Below the pieces are notes generated by a model. That model had not been told where the DNA came from, searched no databases, and was given only the letters and a program-made list of their open reading frames with translations. Source: Apus apus (taxonomy: Eukaryota; Chordata; Aves; Apodiformes; Apodidae). Taken from it: a stretch of 64,000 bases of DNA. Positions 1 to 11,600 of the stretch are shown piece by piece. Each line of letters starts with the position of its first letter. The stretch's first letter is position 1. Both the position numbers and the translations under genes were made by a program. The stretch is from positions 66,174,905-66,238,904 of the forward strand of contig NC_067312.1 of assembly GCF_020740795.1 (NCBI RefSeq). Direction: 5' to 3'.

Positions 1-130
1 AATAAGAAAATAAAAAAAGAAGTTAAATGTAATATGGCCACTCGCTGCAGTTGTCTGCTTTCTCTGTGAACTTACTTAGAGGTGTATGTCAGTCTTCTGC
101 CAGTGATCATGTGTTTTTGTTGTGACACAG

Positions 131-344
131 GTATCTGTTTCCAAAGTTTACTCTGTGTTGGACTGAATTTGTAGAACTCAAGGTACATGTGCCCTGTGAA
201 ACCCTTCAGTATGTTGAAGCCAACTATGGGTCGGATTGGAAGGTTCCTGTGAAGATGTGGGACTGGAAGAGCTCACCACCCAATGTGCACTACAATGGTG
301 TCTGGCCTGTTGATGAGTGGGATGATGTCATTCAAGTCTACTGA
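131..344 (+). CDS. FKTN: Fukutin, last coding exon (C-terminal 70 codons, 5'-partial)
   Basis: Fukutin is a Golgi type II membrane protein that transfers ribitol-5-phosphate onto the O-mannosyl core glycan of alpha-dystroglycan; this role comes from knowledge of the family. What is seen is an acceptor (..gacacag) ending at 130, then an open frame whose first full codon is at 132 and whose TGA stop is at 342-344. The translation contains [28 protein letters not shown] and the terminus EWDDVIQVY, which closely match the C-terminal end of vertebrate fukutin. The exon starts with one base completing a split codon. The remainder of the gene lies to the left of the window, so only this exon and the end of the preceding intron are visible. 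No in-frame break is seen. Identification is confident because both the conserved Trp-rich motif and the exact terminal position agree. Confidence 0.95.
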
Positions 345-1160
345 CCACCTGACTTCTAGCTGAGCATGCCAGCTGTATTTGAAACTGTCAGTTTCTGTTT
401 TCCTATTTCCCAAAGGCATCAACTTCCATTCCTTTTGTAACTTCCTATCTGTTTCCTAAGGAGACATTTCCCTTTTTTTTTCTTTTTTGCTTAACAGGTA
501 TTTTTTCATCTTCATCCTGCATTTTCCAGGTAGTTAAAGGAGAAGATTAAAAGCACCTGAAAATAAAGGAAGCTGAAAGAAAAGCTGCACAAAGGGAATA
601 GAAAGGAAATGTTGCAGTAAACATGGGCAGTTTAAGAGTAAACAGCAGCCAGCTGGCTTAAACTTTCCTGGGAGCACCAAAACCTTGGGACTGCTCAATT
701 CTCAAACTTAAAGAGAGGGATAGGATGGAAAAATGCCAGAGTAGTTCCTCTTCCCTCAGAGGAGATTCTGTGAAAAGTTCAAATTTTAAACGTCAGAGTT
801 ATGACTACCTCAGGTGTGCTTGATTGCAGATTGGTACAACCCTGTGATACACACCAAGTTGCTCTTGGGAGTGGAATGTTTCCATGACACAGAACCTGTG
901 TCACCCACCTGCTTTACATGTAGCAGGTATTTGGTAATGGCGTAATGCTAAGTGAGTAGAAGGAGTAACTAGCTATCCACACCAGACATCATCAAACAGT
1001 AGCTGGGTTTTCTGTGAACTATCACCAGTACAGGCATTTGTGACAGGGAATGTTACCTGCTGTTTTTCCTTTTCTTCTCTTTTTTAAGAGCATGAAGGTG
1101 TAGGCTGCACAGATACCTTTCCCATAAAGTAATAAATATTCTGGTTTTTTATGCCCACTT
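345..1160 (+). other. FKTN: FKTN 3' untranslated region with candidate poly(A) signals
   Basis: The sequence after the FKTN stop is non-coding. AATAAA hexamers occur at 562-567 and 1132-1137, and either could end the transcript. The true 3' end cannot be chosen without transcript data; mammalian FKTN has a longer 3' UTR, so the transcript may continue beyond this interval. Confidence 0.6.
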
Positions 1161-1792
1161 CTCCATTTAAGAGTGTTGACCAGATTTTAGAAAATTACAG
1201 CTGTCCCTGCTTTCTTACAAGTAGGTAGAAATGCCAGTATTGTTAGCACCCTGTTTAACAGGGCCTCACAGGAAAGAGATCTCAGAGAATCGCAGCTCTT
1301 TTCTCTAAGACTGAGCAGAAGTGTGTACATACACCAACTGTTCCATCAAATTTGCAAAATCAAACTCGTCAAACTGCAAGTGAGTGTAATACTAGGTTTT
1401 GGATGGGAATAGAGTGGAAGCCTGATAGCTCCCTCCTCCTGCTGCTGCTTGTGCTTTTGGTCAGTGAGGTAAGAGTTCTTCCGTATTTTGGAGAGGGATA
1501 ATAGCTTTTGTATGAGCGTGCTTTTCCAAGTTTTTCCAGTCCTATGCAGGGCAGACAAGGGTACTTGGCTGCTAGTGGGTTACAACTATAGTGTACAGTA
1601 CAGACCAGGAGTTCTTGTTAACCAGGGTCAAGGTACTGAATGGAGCTCGTGTTTACTTGTAACAAACCTGTATCTGCTTTCTCCTCACTAAAGCAGAAAG
1701 AATATCTGTGTCACAGCTCTTCCACTTCCCCTGGGTAGAGGTAGGTTGAGTCTGTGTTTGCATCTTGGTGATCTGCAGTTGTCAGCTGTGTA
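1161..1792. other. Intergenic or distal FKTN 3' UTR, no recognised feature
   Basis: I see no conserved coding frame, repeat family or RNA gene here. Short open frames on both strands have no recognisable protein similarity and are probably chance. Confidence 0.5.
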
Positions 1793-2640
1793 ATGCTAGA
1801 ATCACTTAGGTTGGAAAAGACCTTCAAGATCATCAAGTCCAACCATTAACCCTGCTCTACCAAGTCCAGCACTAAGCTATATTCCCAATAGCCAAATCTA
1901 GACGACTTTTCAACCAATCTAGGGATGGTGACTCAACCACCTCTTTGACAGCATGTTCCAAAGTCTGACAGCCATTTCAGTGGAAAAGTTCTTCCTCATG
2001 TCTAGTCTAAACCTCCCCTGGCACAGCTTGAGGCCATTTCCTCCTGTTCTATCACCAGTTACTTGTGAGAAGAGACCAGTGCCTACCTCTTTACAACATG
2101 CTTTTAGGCAGTTGAAGAGGGTGATGAGGCCTCCTGGTCTCCCCTCAGCCTCCTTCAGTCTAAACAGCCCCAGTTCCCTCAGCTGCTCCTCATAAGACTT
2201 GTTCTCAAGGCCCTTCACCAGCTTCACTGCCCTTTGGACACACTCCAGTACCTCCATGTCCTTCTTGTATTGAGGTGCCCAAAACTGGACAAAGTATTTG
2301 AGGTATGGCCTCACCAATGCTAAGTACAGGAGGCATGGTCCCCTTCCTGGTCCTGCTGGCCACACTATTTCTAAACAGGCCAGGATGCTGTTTACCTTTT
2401 TGGCCACCTGAGCACACTGCTGGCTCATATTCATCTGCCTATCAGTCAGATCCCCAAGGTCCCTTTCTATTGGACAGCTTTCCAGCCACTCTTCCCCAAG
2501 CCTGTAGCATTGCATGGGGATGTTGTGGCCCAAGTGCAGGACCTGGCACTTGGTCTTGTTGAACTTCATACAGTTAGCTTCAGCCCATCAATCTAGTCTG
2601 TCCAAGTCCCTCTGTAGAGCCCCCCTACCCACAGGCAGAT
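1793..2640 (-). mobile_element. CR1 LINE fragment, 3' end through reverse-transcriptase C-terminus
   Basis: Read on the minus strand this is the 3' part of a chicken-repeat-1 non-LTR retrotransposon. The element tail lies at the left (agaatcacttaggttggaaa, the complement of the CR1 3' end). A 216-codon open frame at 1919-2569 encodes the region downstream of the RT catalytic core, including MKFNKTKCQVLHLGH, SQQCAQVAKKVN and LYLALVRPYLKY, all typical of CR1 ORF2. It is 5'-truncated, as most CR1 copies are; the frame upstream of 2569 has a stop. The frame is unusually long for a dead copy but lacks endonuclease and most of RT, so it cannot be autonomous. Boundaries are approximate. Confidence 0.92.
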
Positions 2641-4782
2641 GTGTACAGTTCTGGAGAGATGAAATAGCTACTGCCACAAGGCAGTCCTACTCCTGTGCTG
2701 TTCCAGATGTGCTCTGGGGATTCCTGCTTTTTTTGTCCTGGAGTATGCTGCTTGTTGTCTCCTGCCAATCCTTTTTGGTTCCAGCAGTCTCCTGCCACTG
2801 AAGAACTGAAGTAAATTATTTAGCTTCTGGCAACAGCTTGTCATGCTGTCTCTTCAATTGGAGTGGTAACTTCTTTAGCTTTGCCTAATTAAGAAGGGAG
2901 ATGTAAAAAACCTGTCATGCTGTTTACTTGATAAAGTAAATGTTACATCATAAGGGGTAATTTCTCAGGTAGATTTTTTTGTAATTTTTCCTTAAAATGA
3001 AAAAAGCCAATGTCCTTACAGTTTTCATGTTCAGAACTCCATTGCTTTGAAGTTCTTTGTCTAGTAACATACAATAAGCCTGTACATTTTTCAAGTGTGA
3101 TAGATGTTTAAGAGTAAAGGAAAAGACTGTCAGAAAATTATAATCCTCCCAAATTTTTGGCTTAATATTTTTAGATGGAAAGACTAATGGGAAAAAAAAA
3201 TGCATGAATCTGAAAGGGAGGATGTCTTAAATAGTTGATTGTACCTGTTAGTTATTGTTCGGGTTAAAATATTTTCAGAAGATACAAATGTATAGTTAAC
3301 ATTTAATAAAAGGAGTCTAATTTGCAGCTCAAGATGTTGTTTCATCTTTTGTTTTGTCATCTTGGGCAGCATTTAACACTTAACTGCAGTTACCATGACA
3401 GTGCACAGACAAGAATCAGGAGCCGTTTCTTACACTGCTTATAGAATGTCTACCTTGAGCTTTTATACTTGGACACAACAAAGATACTTGAAATAAAGCG
3501 GGTGCCTGTATGTAGAAGAAAGGATCCTGCAACTGCCCAAACAAATTGCACTTCTGCATGTTTCCTGTCATCCTCTGTGCATCCTCTTCAGAAGTGCTCT
3601 GGAGAGCAGGGCACTTTCTAAGTTCTCTTCATGTCATGCATTTAAGGTCTTAACTAGCAACACGCAAAGTACTTTGACTTTCTTGTAGCAAACAAAGGAC
3701 ATAAGTATAACTGGTAAAGATAGCAGAGCCTATTCAAGGGATGCCCATGAGCTGAGAAGAGGGCTGCCAGATAATCAAAGCTCCAGAATAACTGCAAGAA
3801 AAGACTGAAGAAATAGGTCTGCCTGAAGAGAAAGTACCATAAAGAGTGCTTTTCAAAAGCCATAAAAGATGGTTACAAAAAGGAAGATGTGTGTTCTCCC
3901 TTTCCGTGTTTGTCAGGAAACAGAGGTAAATGAGAGGAATGCAAAATGAGGTTGCCTGCATAGAATACTGGAGTATTTTACGTGTGGAAATGAGTGAAGC
4001 CTTTGACTGGGAGGGTCTCTGAGAATACACCAGACAAATGTCAGCCAAGACTGTAGTTAAGGATTGACTGTAGTTAATGCTGTCTTTCAGCTGGAGGGAG
4101 TTCCTGTTTCCCATGATTCCGCGGCAGTTCTTGACAACTTCCCGCTTTTGCAAAATGGAAATTGGAATAATAACTTTTGCATGAGTTCAAGGAATGTTAT
4201 CTTTCTAGAATCAGACACTAGAGCTCATACTGGGCATGACGGTGAACCACCACCCCACTGTGGAAATTACAGGAACTGGCAGCATCTTCATCACATGAAA
4301 AATCTGATGGTTTACCACAGGAGTCTGATGCAGCTCTTTGGAAGGGTATGTCTGAGCCACACTGAGGCTGTGGAACAAGCTTGGAATTCCTGCACAGAAC
4401 AGTGGATGCCTCGCTACACAGGGCAGTGAATGTCTGAGGGAGGTGCTGATACTCTTGATCTGTCTAGAAGGAATCTTCTGTAGGGCCACCACTCTTAAAG
4501 TCAGAAATGGAAGGCAGACAAAACTCTGATCATAGGAGAGAGTCCTGAAATGGCCAAGTCTTTTTCTGCTGTCCAAATTAAGCAGAAGAAGCTGACTTTG
4601 GTAATTTCCCTTGAAACAGTCTGGGAGGTGCTGGTTCCTGATATTAAACAGTTTGCATCCTTTTCTACTTCAGAATTTCCTCTTTCATCTTGAGCCTTAA
4701 AAGTCAGTCAAGTCAAGAGAAAAACAGCCTCTGCTTTGCACTGTCAGTTGGAATTGTTTTGCACAGATTAATTAGATGTTCA
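2641..4782. other. Intergenic, no recognised gene or repeat
   Basis: This is mostly AT-rich unique-looking sequence. Frames of 121-139 codons occur at 3734-4153 (minus) and 4064-4429 and 4211-4576 (both strands), but none resembles a known protein or has a gene-like context. Some could be very decayed transposon sequence that I cannot identify by eye. Confidence 0.5.
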
Positions 4783-5187
4783 CAGAACCACTGAACAGTA
4801 GGGGTTGAAAGGGACCTCTGGAGACCATCTAGTCTAATCCAACTGCTAAAGCAGGTTCATCTTGGCACAGAGTTGCATCCAAGTGGGTTTTGAATGTCTC
4901 CAGAGAACTCAACTGCCCTGGGCAGCCTGTTCCAGTGCTCTGTCACCCTCAAAGTAAAGAAGTGTTTCCTCATGCTCAGATGGAACTTCCTTTTTTCCAG
5001 TTTGTGCCCATTGCCCCTTGTCCTCTCACAGGGCACCACTGAGAAGAGACTGGCCTCATCCTCCTGACACCCACCCTTTAAGTATTTGTAAGCATTGCTA
5101 AGATACCCCCTCAAGTCTTTTCCAGGCTAAACAGACGCAGGTCTTTCAGCCTTTCCTCATAATAGTGATGCTCTGGTCCCCTAATCA
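4783..5187 (-). mobile_element. CR1 LINE 3'-end fragment
   Basis: The plus strand reads the complement of a CR1 3' region. It begins near cacagaaccactgaacag and continues through the landmarks gggacctctggagaccatct, gggttttgaatgtctccag, cagcctgttccagtgctctg and the cctaatcat block at 5180. The copy is 5'-truncated and not coding. Several small differences from the neighbouring copy at 5751 show that it is a separate insertion. Confidence 0.9.
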
Positions 5188-5750
5188 TTGATGTTAACTG
5201 AGTAACATCCATGTAATAATGCAGAGACCTTTCTTCTTTCCAAGAATTGTCTTGTCATGGAGCAATGACTTTCAGGAACTTGGTTGTGTCCTTTACTGCT
5301 TGTTGGCAGAATTATTTGAGTTTGCACAGCAGTTTAAGCAGCTACCTAATTGTTTTATTTCTCTTCATGTAATTCTATAACACCTCCATCTCTCCTGCCC
5401 TGCCTGTCCCTCCTGAACAGCCTGTAGCCCTTCATCCCAGCACTCCTGTCGTGGGACTCATTCCACCAAGTCTCACTAGTTCCAGTGAGCTTGTAGCTCT
5501 GGGACCTGACCAGCACTTTCCCAAAGGCCCTGGAAACTCAGTGCAGAGCCTCTCCCTGGGGCATTCTGGGCATTCCAGCTCAAAACCTCTGTTGCAAACG
5601 GGATCAACAAATCTCAATAGTGTTGCAAAGTTCAAAGCAAGGATGGGAGGAAGATTTTTATTTCAAAACAAAATTGATTTCACTCACATGCTGTCATATA
5701 GGCATGTGTCATCTGCATCAGCTAAATGTGCATTTCCACCTAGTCTGAAC
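5188..5750. other. Spacer between CR1 copies, nothing recognised
   Basis: An open frame of 168 codons (5451-5957, plus) starts here and runs into the next CR1 copy. It has no similarity I recognise and crosses a repeat boundary, so I treat it as chance. Confidence 0.5.
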
Positions 5751-6320
5751 AGAATCACAGAATCATGGAATATTAGGGAATATTATGGGTTTAAAGGGAC
5801 CTCTGGAGATCATCTAGTCCAACCCCCCCTGCCAGAGCAGGATCACCTAGAGCAGATGGCACTGAATGGCATCCAGGTGGGTTTTGAATGTCTCCAGAGA
5901 CAGAGTCCAGAACCACCCTGGGTAGCCTGTTCCAGTGCTTTTCCACCCCCCAAGTAAGGAAGTTCCTCCTCATGTGTAGATGGAACTTCCTGTGTTCAAG
6001 TTTGTGCAGTTACCTAGTCTGCCACTGGGCACCTCTAAAAAACCAGTGGCCCCATCCTCCTGACACCCACCCTTTAAGCATTTATAAGATCCTTCCTCAG
6101 TCTTCTCTTCTGCAGAATAAAAAGACACAAGTGCCTCAGACTTTCCTCATAAAAGAGACGTTCGAGTCCCCTAATCATGTTCATAAACATTTGCTGTATC
6201 CTCTCCATCAGTTAGTTCCCTGTCCTTCTTGAACCAGGGAGCCCAGAACTGGACACAGGACTCCAGATGCAGCCTCACCAGGGCAGATTACAGGGAAAAG
6301 AGAACCTCCCAGGATGCATC
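5751..6320 (-). mobile_element. CR1 LINE 3'-end fragment
   Basis: It begins with agaatcacagaatcatggaa, the complement of the CR1 tail repeat, and continues through the same 3' landmarks as the copy at 4783. It reaches the block that reads cccagaactggacacagga near 6240-6260. It is 5'-truncated near 6320, where a different CR1 segment starts. Confidence 0.9.
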
Positions 6321-6324
6321 AAGA

Positions 6325-6850
6325 TGTTAATGTGGTCTGGCAATGACTTCTGTCAGCTCCCTCAGAACTCGCAGGTGTATCCCATCAGAACCCATGGACT
6401 CGTAGGTACCCAGGTTACTTAATTGATCTGTGATGTGATCCTCCTCAACCAAAGGAAAGTCTTCCTTCTTTCAGATTTTCTCTGTTACCTCCAAAGTCTG
6501 GGACTCCTGAGGGCTGGCCTGAGCAGTGAAGACTGAAGCAAAGAAGGCATTCAGTAACTCCTCCTCTTCTGCATCCTCTGTCACCAGAGCACCTGCCTCA
6601 TTCAGCAGCTGGCCCACATTATCTCTAGTTCTCCTTTTGCCTCTGGTATACTTGAAGAAACCCATTCTATTGACTTTGACATTCCTTGCCAGGTTTAATT
6701 CCAAGGAGGTCTTGTTTTTTTCTTGTTTCATCCCTGCATAATCTGATACCATTCCTCTAATCTTCCCAAGTGGTCAGTCTCTTCTTCCACATACTTTAAA
6801 CTTCCTTCTTCCACTTGAGCTTTTCCAAAAGCTTCCCGGTCAATGATGCA
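6325..6850 (-). mobile_element. CR1 LINE internal fragment (endonuclease-RT linker)
   Basis: On the minus strand a frame at 6471-6752 encodes KNKTSLELNLARNVKVN, GFFKYTRGKRRTRDN and LLNAFFASVFT, which is the segment between the endonuclease and reverse transcriptase of CR1 ORF2. The flanking 6340-6420 sequence continues it (complement of gtgtatcccatcagaaccca). The same part of the element is present again at 7106-7759 in diverged form, so this is a separate copy, not a continuation. No function remains. Confidence 0.85.
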
Positions 6851-8160
6851 GGTCAAACAATGTAGTGTCAAATGCCTTACTACAGTCAAGATACACAACA
6901 TCCCCAGCCTTTCCCTCAGCCAATAAGTGGGTCACCTTATCATAAAAGGAGATCAGGTTTGTCAAACAGGACCTGCCTTTCATGAACCCATGCTGACTGG
7001 GCCTGATCACCTGGTTGTCCTGCCTGTGCTGCATAATGGCACTCATGGTGAGCTGCTCTATAACCTTCCCCAGCATCAAGGTCAGTAATTCTCTGGATCC
7101 TCATTTCAGCCCTTCTTGTAGAGGGATGTCACCTTTGCCAATCTCCAGTCTACTGGCACATCTCCAGTTACCCAGGACTGCTGGTAAATGATGGGAAGTG
7201 GCTTGATAAGCATTTCTGCCAGCTCCCTCAATACTCTTGGGTGTATCCCATCCGGTCCCACAGACTTGTGTATCTCTGTGTGGTGCAGCCTGTCACCAAC
7301 CATCTCCTCTTGCATCATGGGGGCTACAAATTTCTCCCCTTCCCTGTTGTCCAGCTCAGAGGACCAGGTACCCAGTGAACAACTAGACCTACTACTAAAG
7401 ACTGAGGTAAAGAAGGCATTAAGTACCTCAGCCTTCTCCTCATCTCTGGTCTCTATGTGTCCCCTGGTATCCAATAAGGGACAGAGTCTCTCTTTAGTCC
7501 TCATCTTGTTCCTAATACATTTAAACAAGTGCTTCTTGTCATCTTTGACAGCCACAGCCAGGCTGATTTCAAGCTGGGCTCTGGCCCTCCTGATTCTCTC
7601 CCTGCACAGCCTCATGACATCCTTGTAGTCCTCCTGAGTAGCCAGCCCTTTTTTCAAAGGCCACACACTCTCCTTTTTTTCCCTGAGTATCAGCCAAGTC
7701 TCTTTATTCAGCCAGGCCATTCTTCTTTCCTGCCAGCTCATCTTCCGGCACACAGGCATGGCCTGTTCCGATGCCTTTAAGATTTCCTTCTTGAAGAGTG
7801 TCCAGCCTTCCTGGACTCCTTTTGCCCTTCAGGACTACCTCCCAAGGGACTCTGTCAACCAGTCTCTGAGACAGGTCAAAGTCTGCCCATCTGATGTCCA
7901 AGGTGCCAGTTCTGCTGACCCTCCTCCTTACAACTTCAAGAATAGAGCACTTTCTCATTTTGTGGTCACTATGCCCAAGATGGTCTCTGACCATGACATC
8001 CTCCACAAGCCTGTCTCTGTTGATCAACAGCAGGTCCAGCAGAGCACCTTCCCTAGTAGGCTGTCTCACCAGCTGCATCAGGATTGTTGTTCTTTATACA
8101 CTGACAGAACTTCCAGGACTGTTCCCTCTCTGCTGTATTATGTTTCCAACAAGTGGAAGG
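6851..8160 (-). mobile_element. CR1 LINE internal fragment (endonuclease end, linker, RT start)
   Basis: Read on the minus strand from 8160 down, the fragment gives the end of the APE-type endonuclease (7704-8078; GALLDLLLINRD and LGHSDHKM, the SDH being the conserved catalytic-site motif). Next come the linker and RT N-terminus (7106-7759; KSVGPDGIHPRVLRELAEM, VTGDVPVDWRLA, TSLYKKG). The early RT palm follows (6840-7079; SQHGFMKGRSCLTNLISFYD, VVYLDCSKAFDT). Frames shift between the three blocks, so it is a decayed copy. It stops before the FADD catalytic motif. Its right end abuts an oppositely oriented CR1 piece at 8165. Confidence 0.9.
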
Positions 8161-8164
8161 GTAA

Positions 8165-8645
8165 TCAGCAAAGACAAGGCACAGCTGGAGCTGAACTTGG
8201 ATAAGGACATAAAAAATAGCAAGTGTGTTTCTTCAGGTACATCAGACAACAAGGGAAGTTGAAAGAAACTCTTAACTCCTTGTGATGAGTGAAACAGGGG
8301 ACCTGGCTACAACTGACAAGCAGGCATCTGAGGTACTCCATACTTTTTGCCTCAGTCTTCACTGGCAAGTGCTTTAGCCATGCTGCTCAATTCACAGAAA
8401 GCAAAGGCAGGGACTGGGAGAATAAAGTACCACTCATCACAGGAGATTAGGTTTGAGAGCATCTAAGGAGCTCAGCTATACATAAATCTATAGGACCTGA
8501 TGAGACGTATCTGTGGGTCTTGAGGGAACTGACAGATGAAGTTGCTAAGCCACTATAGAACATATTTGAAAAGTTGTGGCAGTTTGGAGAAGTTCCTAGT
8601 GATTGGAAAAGAAGAAGCTTCATGCTTATTTTTAAAAAGGTGCTT
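8165..8645 (+). mobile_element. CR1 LINE internal fragment, opposite orientation
   Basis: On the plus strand the degenerate frame reads LELNLDKDIKNSK near 8190, a Phe-rich linker, and then a PSDW-type motif and a terminal F-K-K block near 8600-8640. These are landmarks of the CR1 endonuclease-RT linker and RT start. Multiple stops and frame changes show it is old. It is also truncated at its 3' end, unlike a simple 5'-truncated insertion, which suggests later deletion or rearrangement. Confidence 0.75.
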
Positions 8646-11600
8646 CAGACTTGCATTTCATCAGCCCAGCCATTTCTGTTTCTACCACTTCAAAACCAAG
8701 ACTAAACAAGTAGCCCTCCTTGACATAAAGGAACTAATTGCAGTGCGTTTTACCCAGTTACCTCCTATCAGAAGAGTTAAAACTCTTGAGTATAGCTACT
8801 TCCACACAGAGTTAGTGTTGAACTCTGTGGCCTCTCCTCTTGAACTGACGCCCTGTTTATTACTGCTGCTGTCTGGAGTGGTATCTCAGAAGCCCTTTGG
8901 GGCAGCAAGAGCATCTTCTGTTGAAAAGTCTGCATGTTTGCTCTTCTGGTACTTGTAATCATCACACATTGTCAGCATTCAGGCTTGGTCACCTGTTAGT
9001 AACAACCCTTCCAGCTGCTGTGAAAGAGATGGATTTGTGAGCAAACATGGAAAGGGAGAGAAGATTAAATGGGTGACAGCCGGTAAAGACAAGAGCCAGG
9101 CCAGAGCTGGGTTTTTTAAATTAATTATTTTGAGAAGACAAGATACATTTGTGGCATGGGGAGGGCGTCCTCCATGTCTCCCCAGACATACGGTGCCTTA
9201 CCCCTTGGAGAAACTCTATCTGTACACATGGATGCCTTGCAAACTTACTTTTTACCTGCAGTTGTTTCCAGACATATTCCTAGAGGAAATGCACAAAAAT
9301 CACAAGTTCTTACCTAGGCATGAAAAGACACTGCTTGAATTAAGCAACAGTATTCACAAGCACACCCATCATGACTGTAGTTATACTGGCATGCAGGCAT
9401 TTATTCCAGAGCAGGTATGTTTTACCAGGTGAATGAGGAAAGCAAGCACACACCTGCAATCTTAACTCTCACTCTGGTCTACAAAGGAGGAGTTATACCA
9501 GTACAGATTATATTCCTGTATCCCCCAGGTAAGGGGTCCACCAGATCTCCTGTGAGGAAGCCATGGAAGAGCACAGAAAACAGCATTACCTGTTCTTGTT
9601 TTGACTGCCCTATTTTCCAAGGCCTCCCCAGTATCACTTCTGAGCCTGTCTGAATTTAACCAATCCTTACTAATATTTTACCTGCAGACTGACATAAAGC
9701 TGCTTGAAACCTGGAGCTAGATGCTTTTAATTTTGACCAGACTGCTTCATCTCCCATTTCACTTCTTGTAACAAGAGGTTTCAGCAGATCTTGCACTGAA
9801 TAGATACAAGGCTTTGTCACTGGGCCACACACACTCAGATTTCACCTACATATGGGCCTGTAATGGAAGAAACTGTGTTTGAAATGAGCCTAGTTCAACT
9901 TTTGTCCATGGTCATTGATGCTCATGTAGAGGCTTGGAGTCCTTAAACAAAAGGTGTGAGCAAGACAGAATTGTCCCTACTCGTAGTACTAGTTGATGTA
10001 CTCCGTGATGTCAGCAACTACTGAGGCAGAAATGCCAAGCCCTACCACAGCACCTTCTGTCTTGCTAACCTCTTTCTGCCAACCAGGCCAAAACTGTAGG
10101 AAAACTGTGTGCAGCAGTGGCAGCTGGAAGCAACAGATTACACATGTTAAGTGACTTTGCAATTTTGAGACTCTTAAAACACAGAAGAGCTTGTGCTGTT
10201 AATAGTTTGTATTTGTGTGGCTGCCTTTCCCCTGGGACTCACAATCCAGAGTGGGCTGAAGAGGGACTTAATCTGAATTGCTGTGTGATACCTGAATAAT
10301 TGCCAGGGTCTGTGCAAAAATGGGTGTCTACCTCCTGGAAAGGTGTTGCTGTCTGAACAGAACAGAACTGACAGTTCTGGGTCTGATATGTTCCCTGCTC
10401 ATGCTAAAGGTACTGAGAAGAAAAGGTGGGAAAGCAGAACACATGAAGCTGTTCTAATAGTGTTACATTATTCAGGAAGGCTGGTTTACAGCAAAACACC
10501 TGATGAAGGCCAGTTTGTAGGGGGAGGAGAAAGACTGCCAGGGGTTTGGGAGTCACCAGTGCTTTGCATGTTAGGGGGTAATTTTATTTGTATGTGAGGG
10601 AAGGGGAAAACATGAAGTAGAGGGGAACAAGTATAAACTTCTCCTTTCTGACCTCATCCTTAGTGGGTACAAAGAGGGAAGGCATCTGATGCCAGCCCAG
10701 CTGCTCCAGTTTATACCAGAAGGGGCAAATCCAAACCAGCTACCAGGTGGGCATTACTGCCCTCCCACATAGTGTGGATCACGACCATGGCTCTAACAGT
10801 GACCAGTCACAGCTGGGAGGTTTCAGGCTATTCTTCCTTGTCCTCCCCAGCCCTCCCCCACTGCTTCTCATCCTCAGTCTCTGCCCCATTCCAGAGAGTT
10901 GGGTCACAAGCTTTACTTACAGGGGGAAAAAAAAACCCAAATCAAACCAACAAACAGGTCTGTGGGGGTGGGCAGAGGGGTGTGAGTGAAAATTAGTTGT
11001 GCTGATAAGCTTTCTGACTGTATTTTATTTTACTGAGGTTCTTAACAAATAATCTTTATGCAATACAAACCTGGCTTATCAGGCTAATGCAGATTGTCTG
11101 AAATCCTTATCTCCATGGGCCAGTTAGCTGGAGTGATCCCCTTTTCACAATGAATAGAGAATGAAGAGCTGCACACAAGCCTGTCCCTCCCTCCTTCCAA
11201 TCATTGCCATTTACTGGCAGTGAACCAAAAGGCTCTGATTTCCAAACTCATAAATAACGAAGGCGCTTCAGAGCTGAGCTGTCCTGTGCTTTGAAACAGT
11301 TGCTCAGCTCTGCAAGGAGCCTGAGTCAGCCAGGAAGGGCACCGGGGCAGGGCTGCAAAGGGGAAAAAAGGAAGAAGTCCTTGGTTTGTTGCACCTTTCT
11401 GAGAAGATCTGCCTATGTTTAAGCTGACTTTTAATGCTAGAGACAGAGCAAGTTCCTCATGAGCACAGATGCTTCCCTTCTTCTAACTGTTGTCAGCTGA
11501 CCTGGCCCCTGACATTTGTTTCCTTGGCATGTTTTTTTGCTCCATAGATTTGCCCGCTGTGTGCTGGAGAGAAGCTGCTGCTATTCGTAGGTTGAAGATT

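Noticed and set aside
1919..2569. 216-codon open frame as a host gene
   Set aside because: The protein is the C-terminal part of CR1 ORF2 and lies within a 5'-truncated CR1 with its tail at 1793.
3734..4576. Overlapping 121-139 codon frames as a decayed gene
   Set aside because: Frames overlap on opposite strands and show no similarity or splice signals; chance is more likely.
7106..7759. 217-codon open frame as a host gene
   Set aside because: It encodes the CR1 endonuclease-RT linker and RT start and is continuous with neighbouring CR1 sequence in shifted frames.
6325..8160. One continuous CR1 element from 5751 to 8160
   Set aside because: The endonuclease-RT linker occurs twice in the same orientation, so at least two copies are joined.
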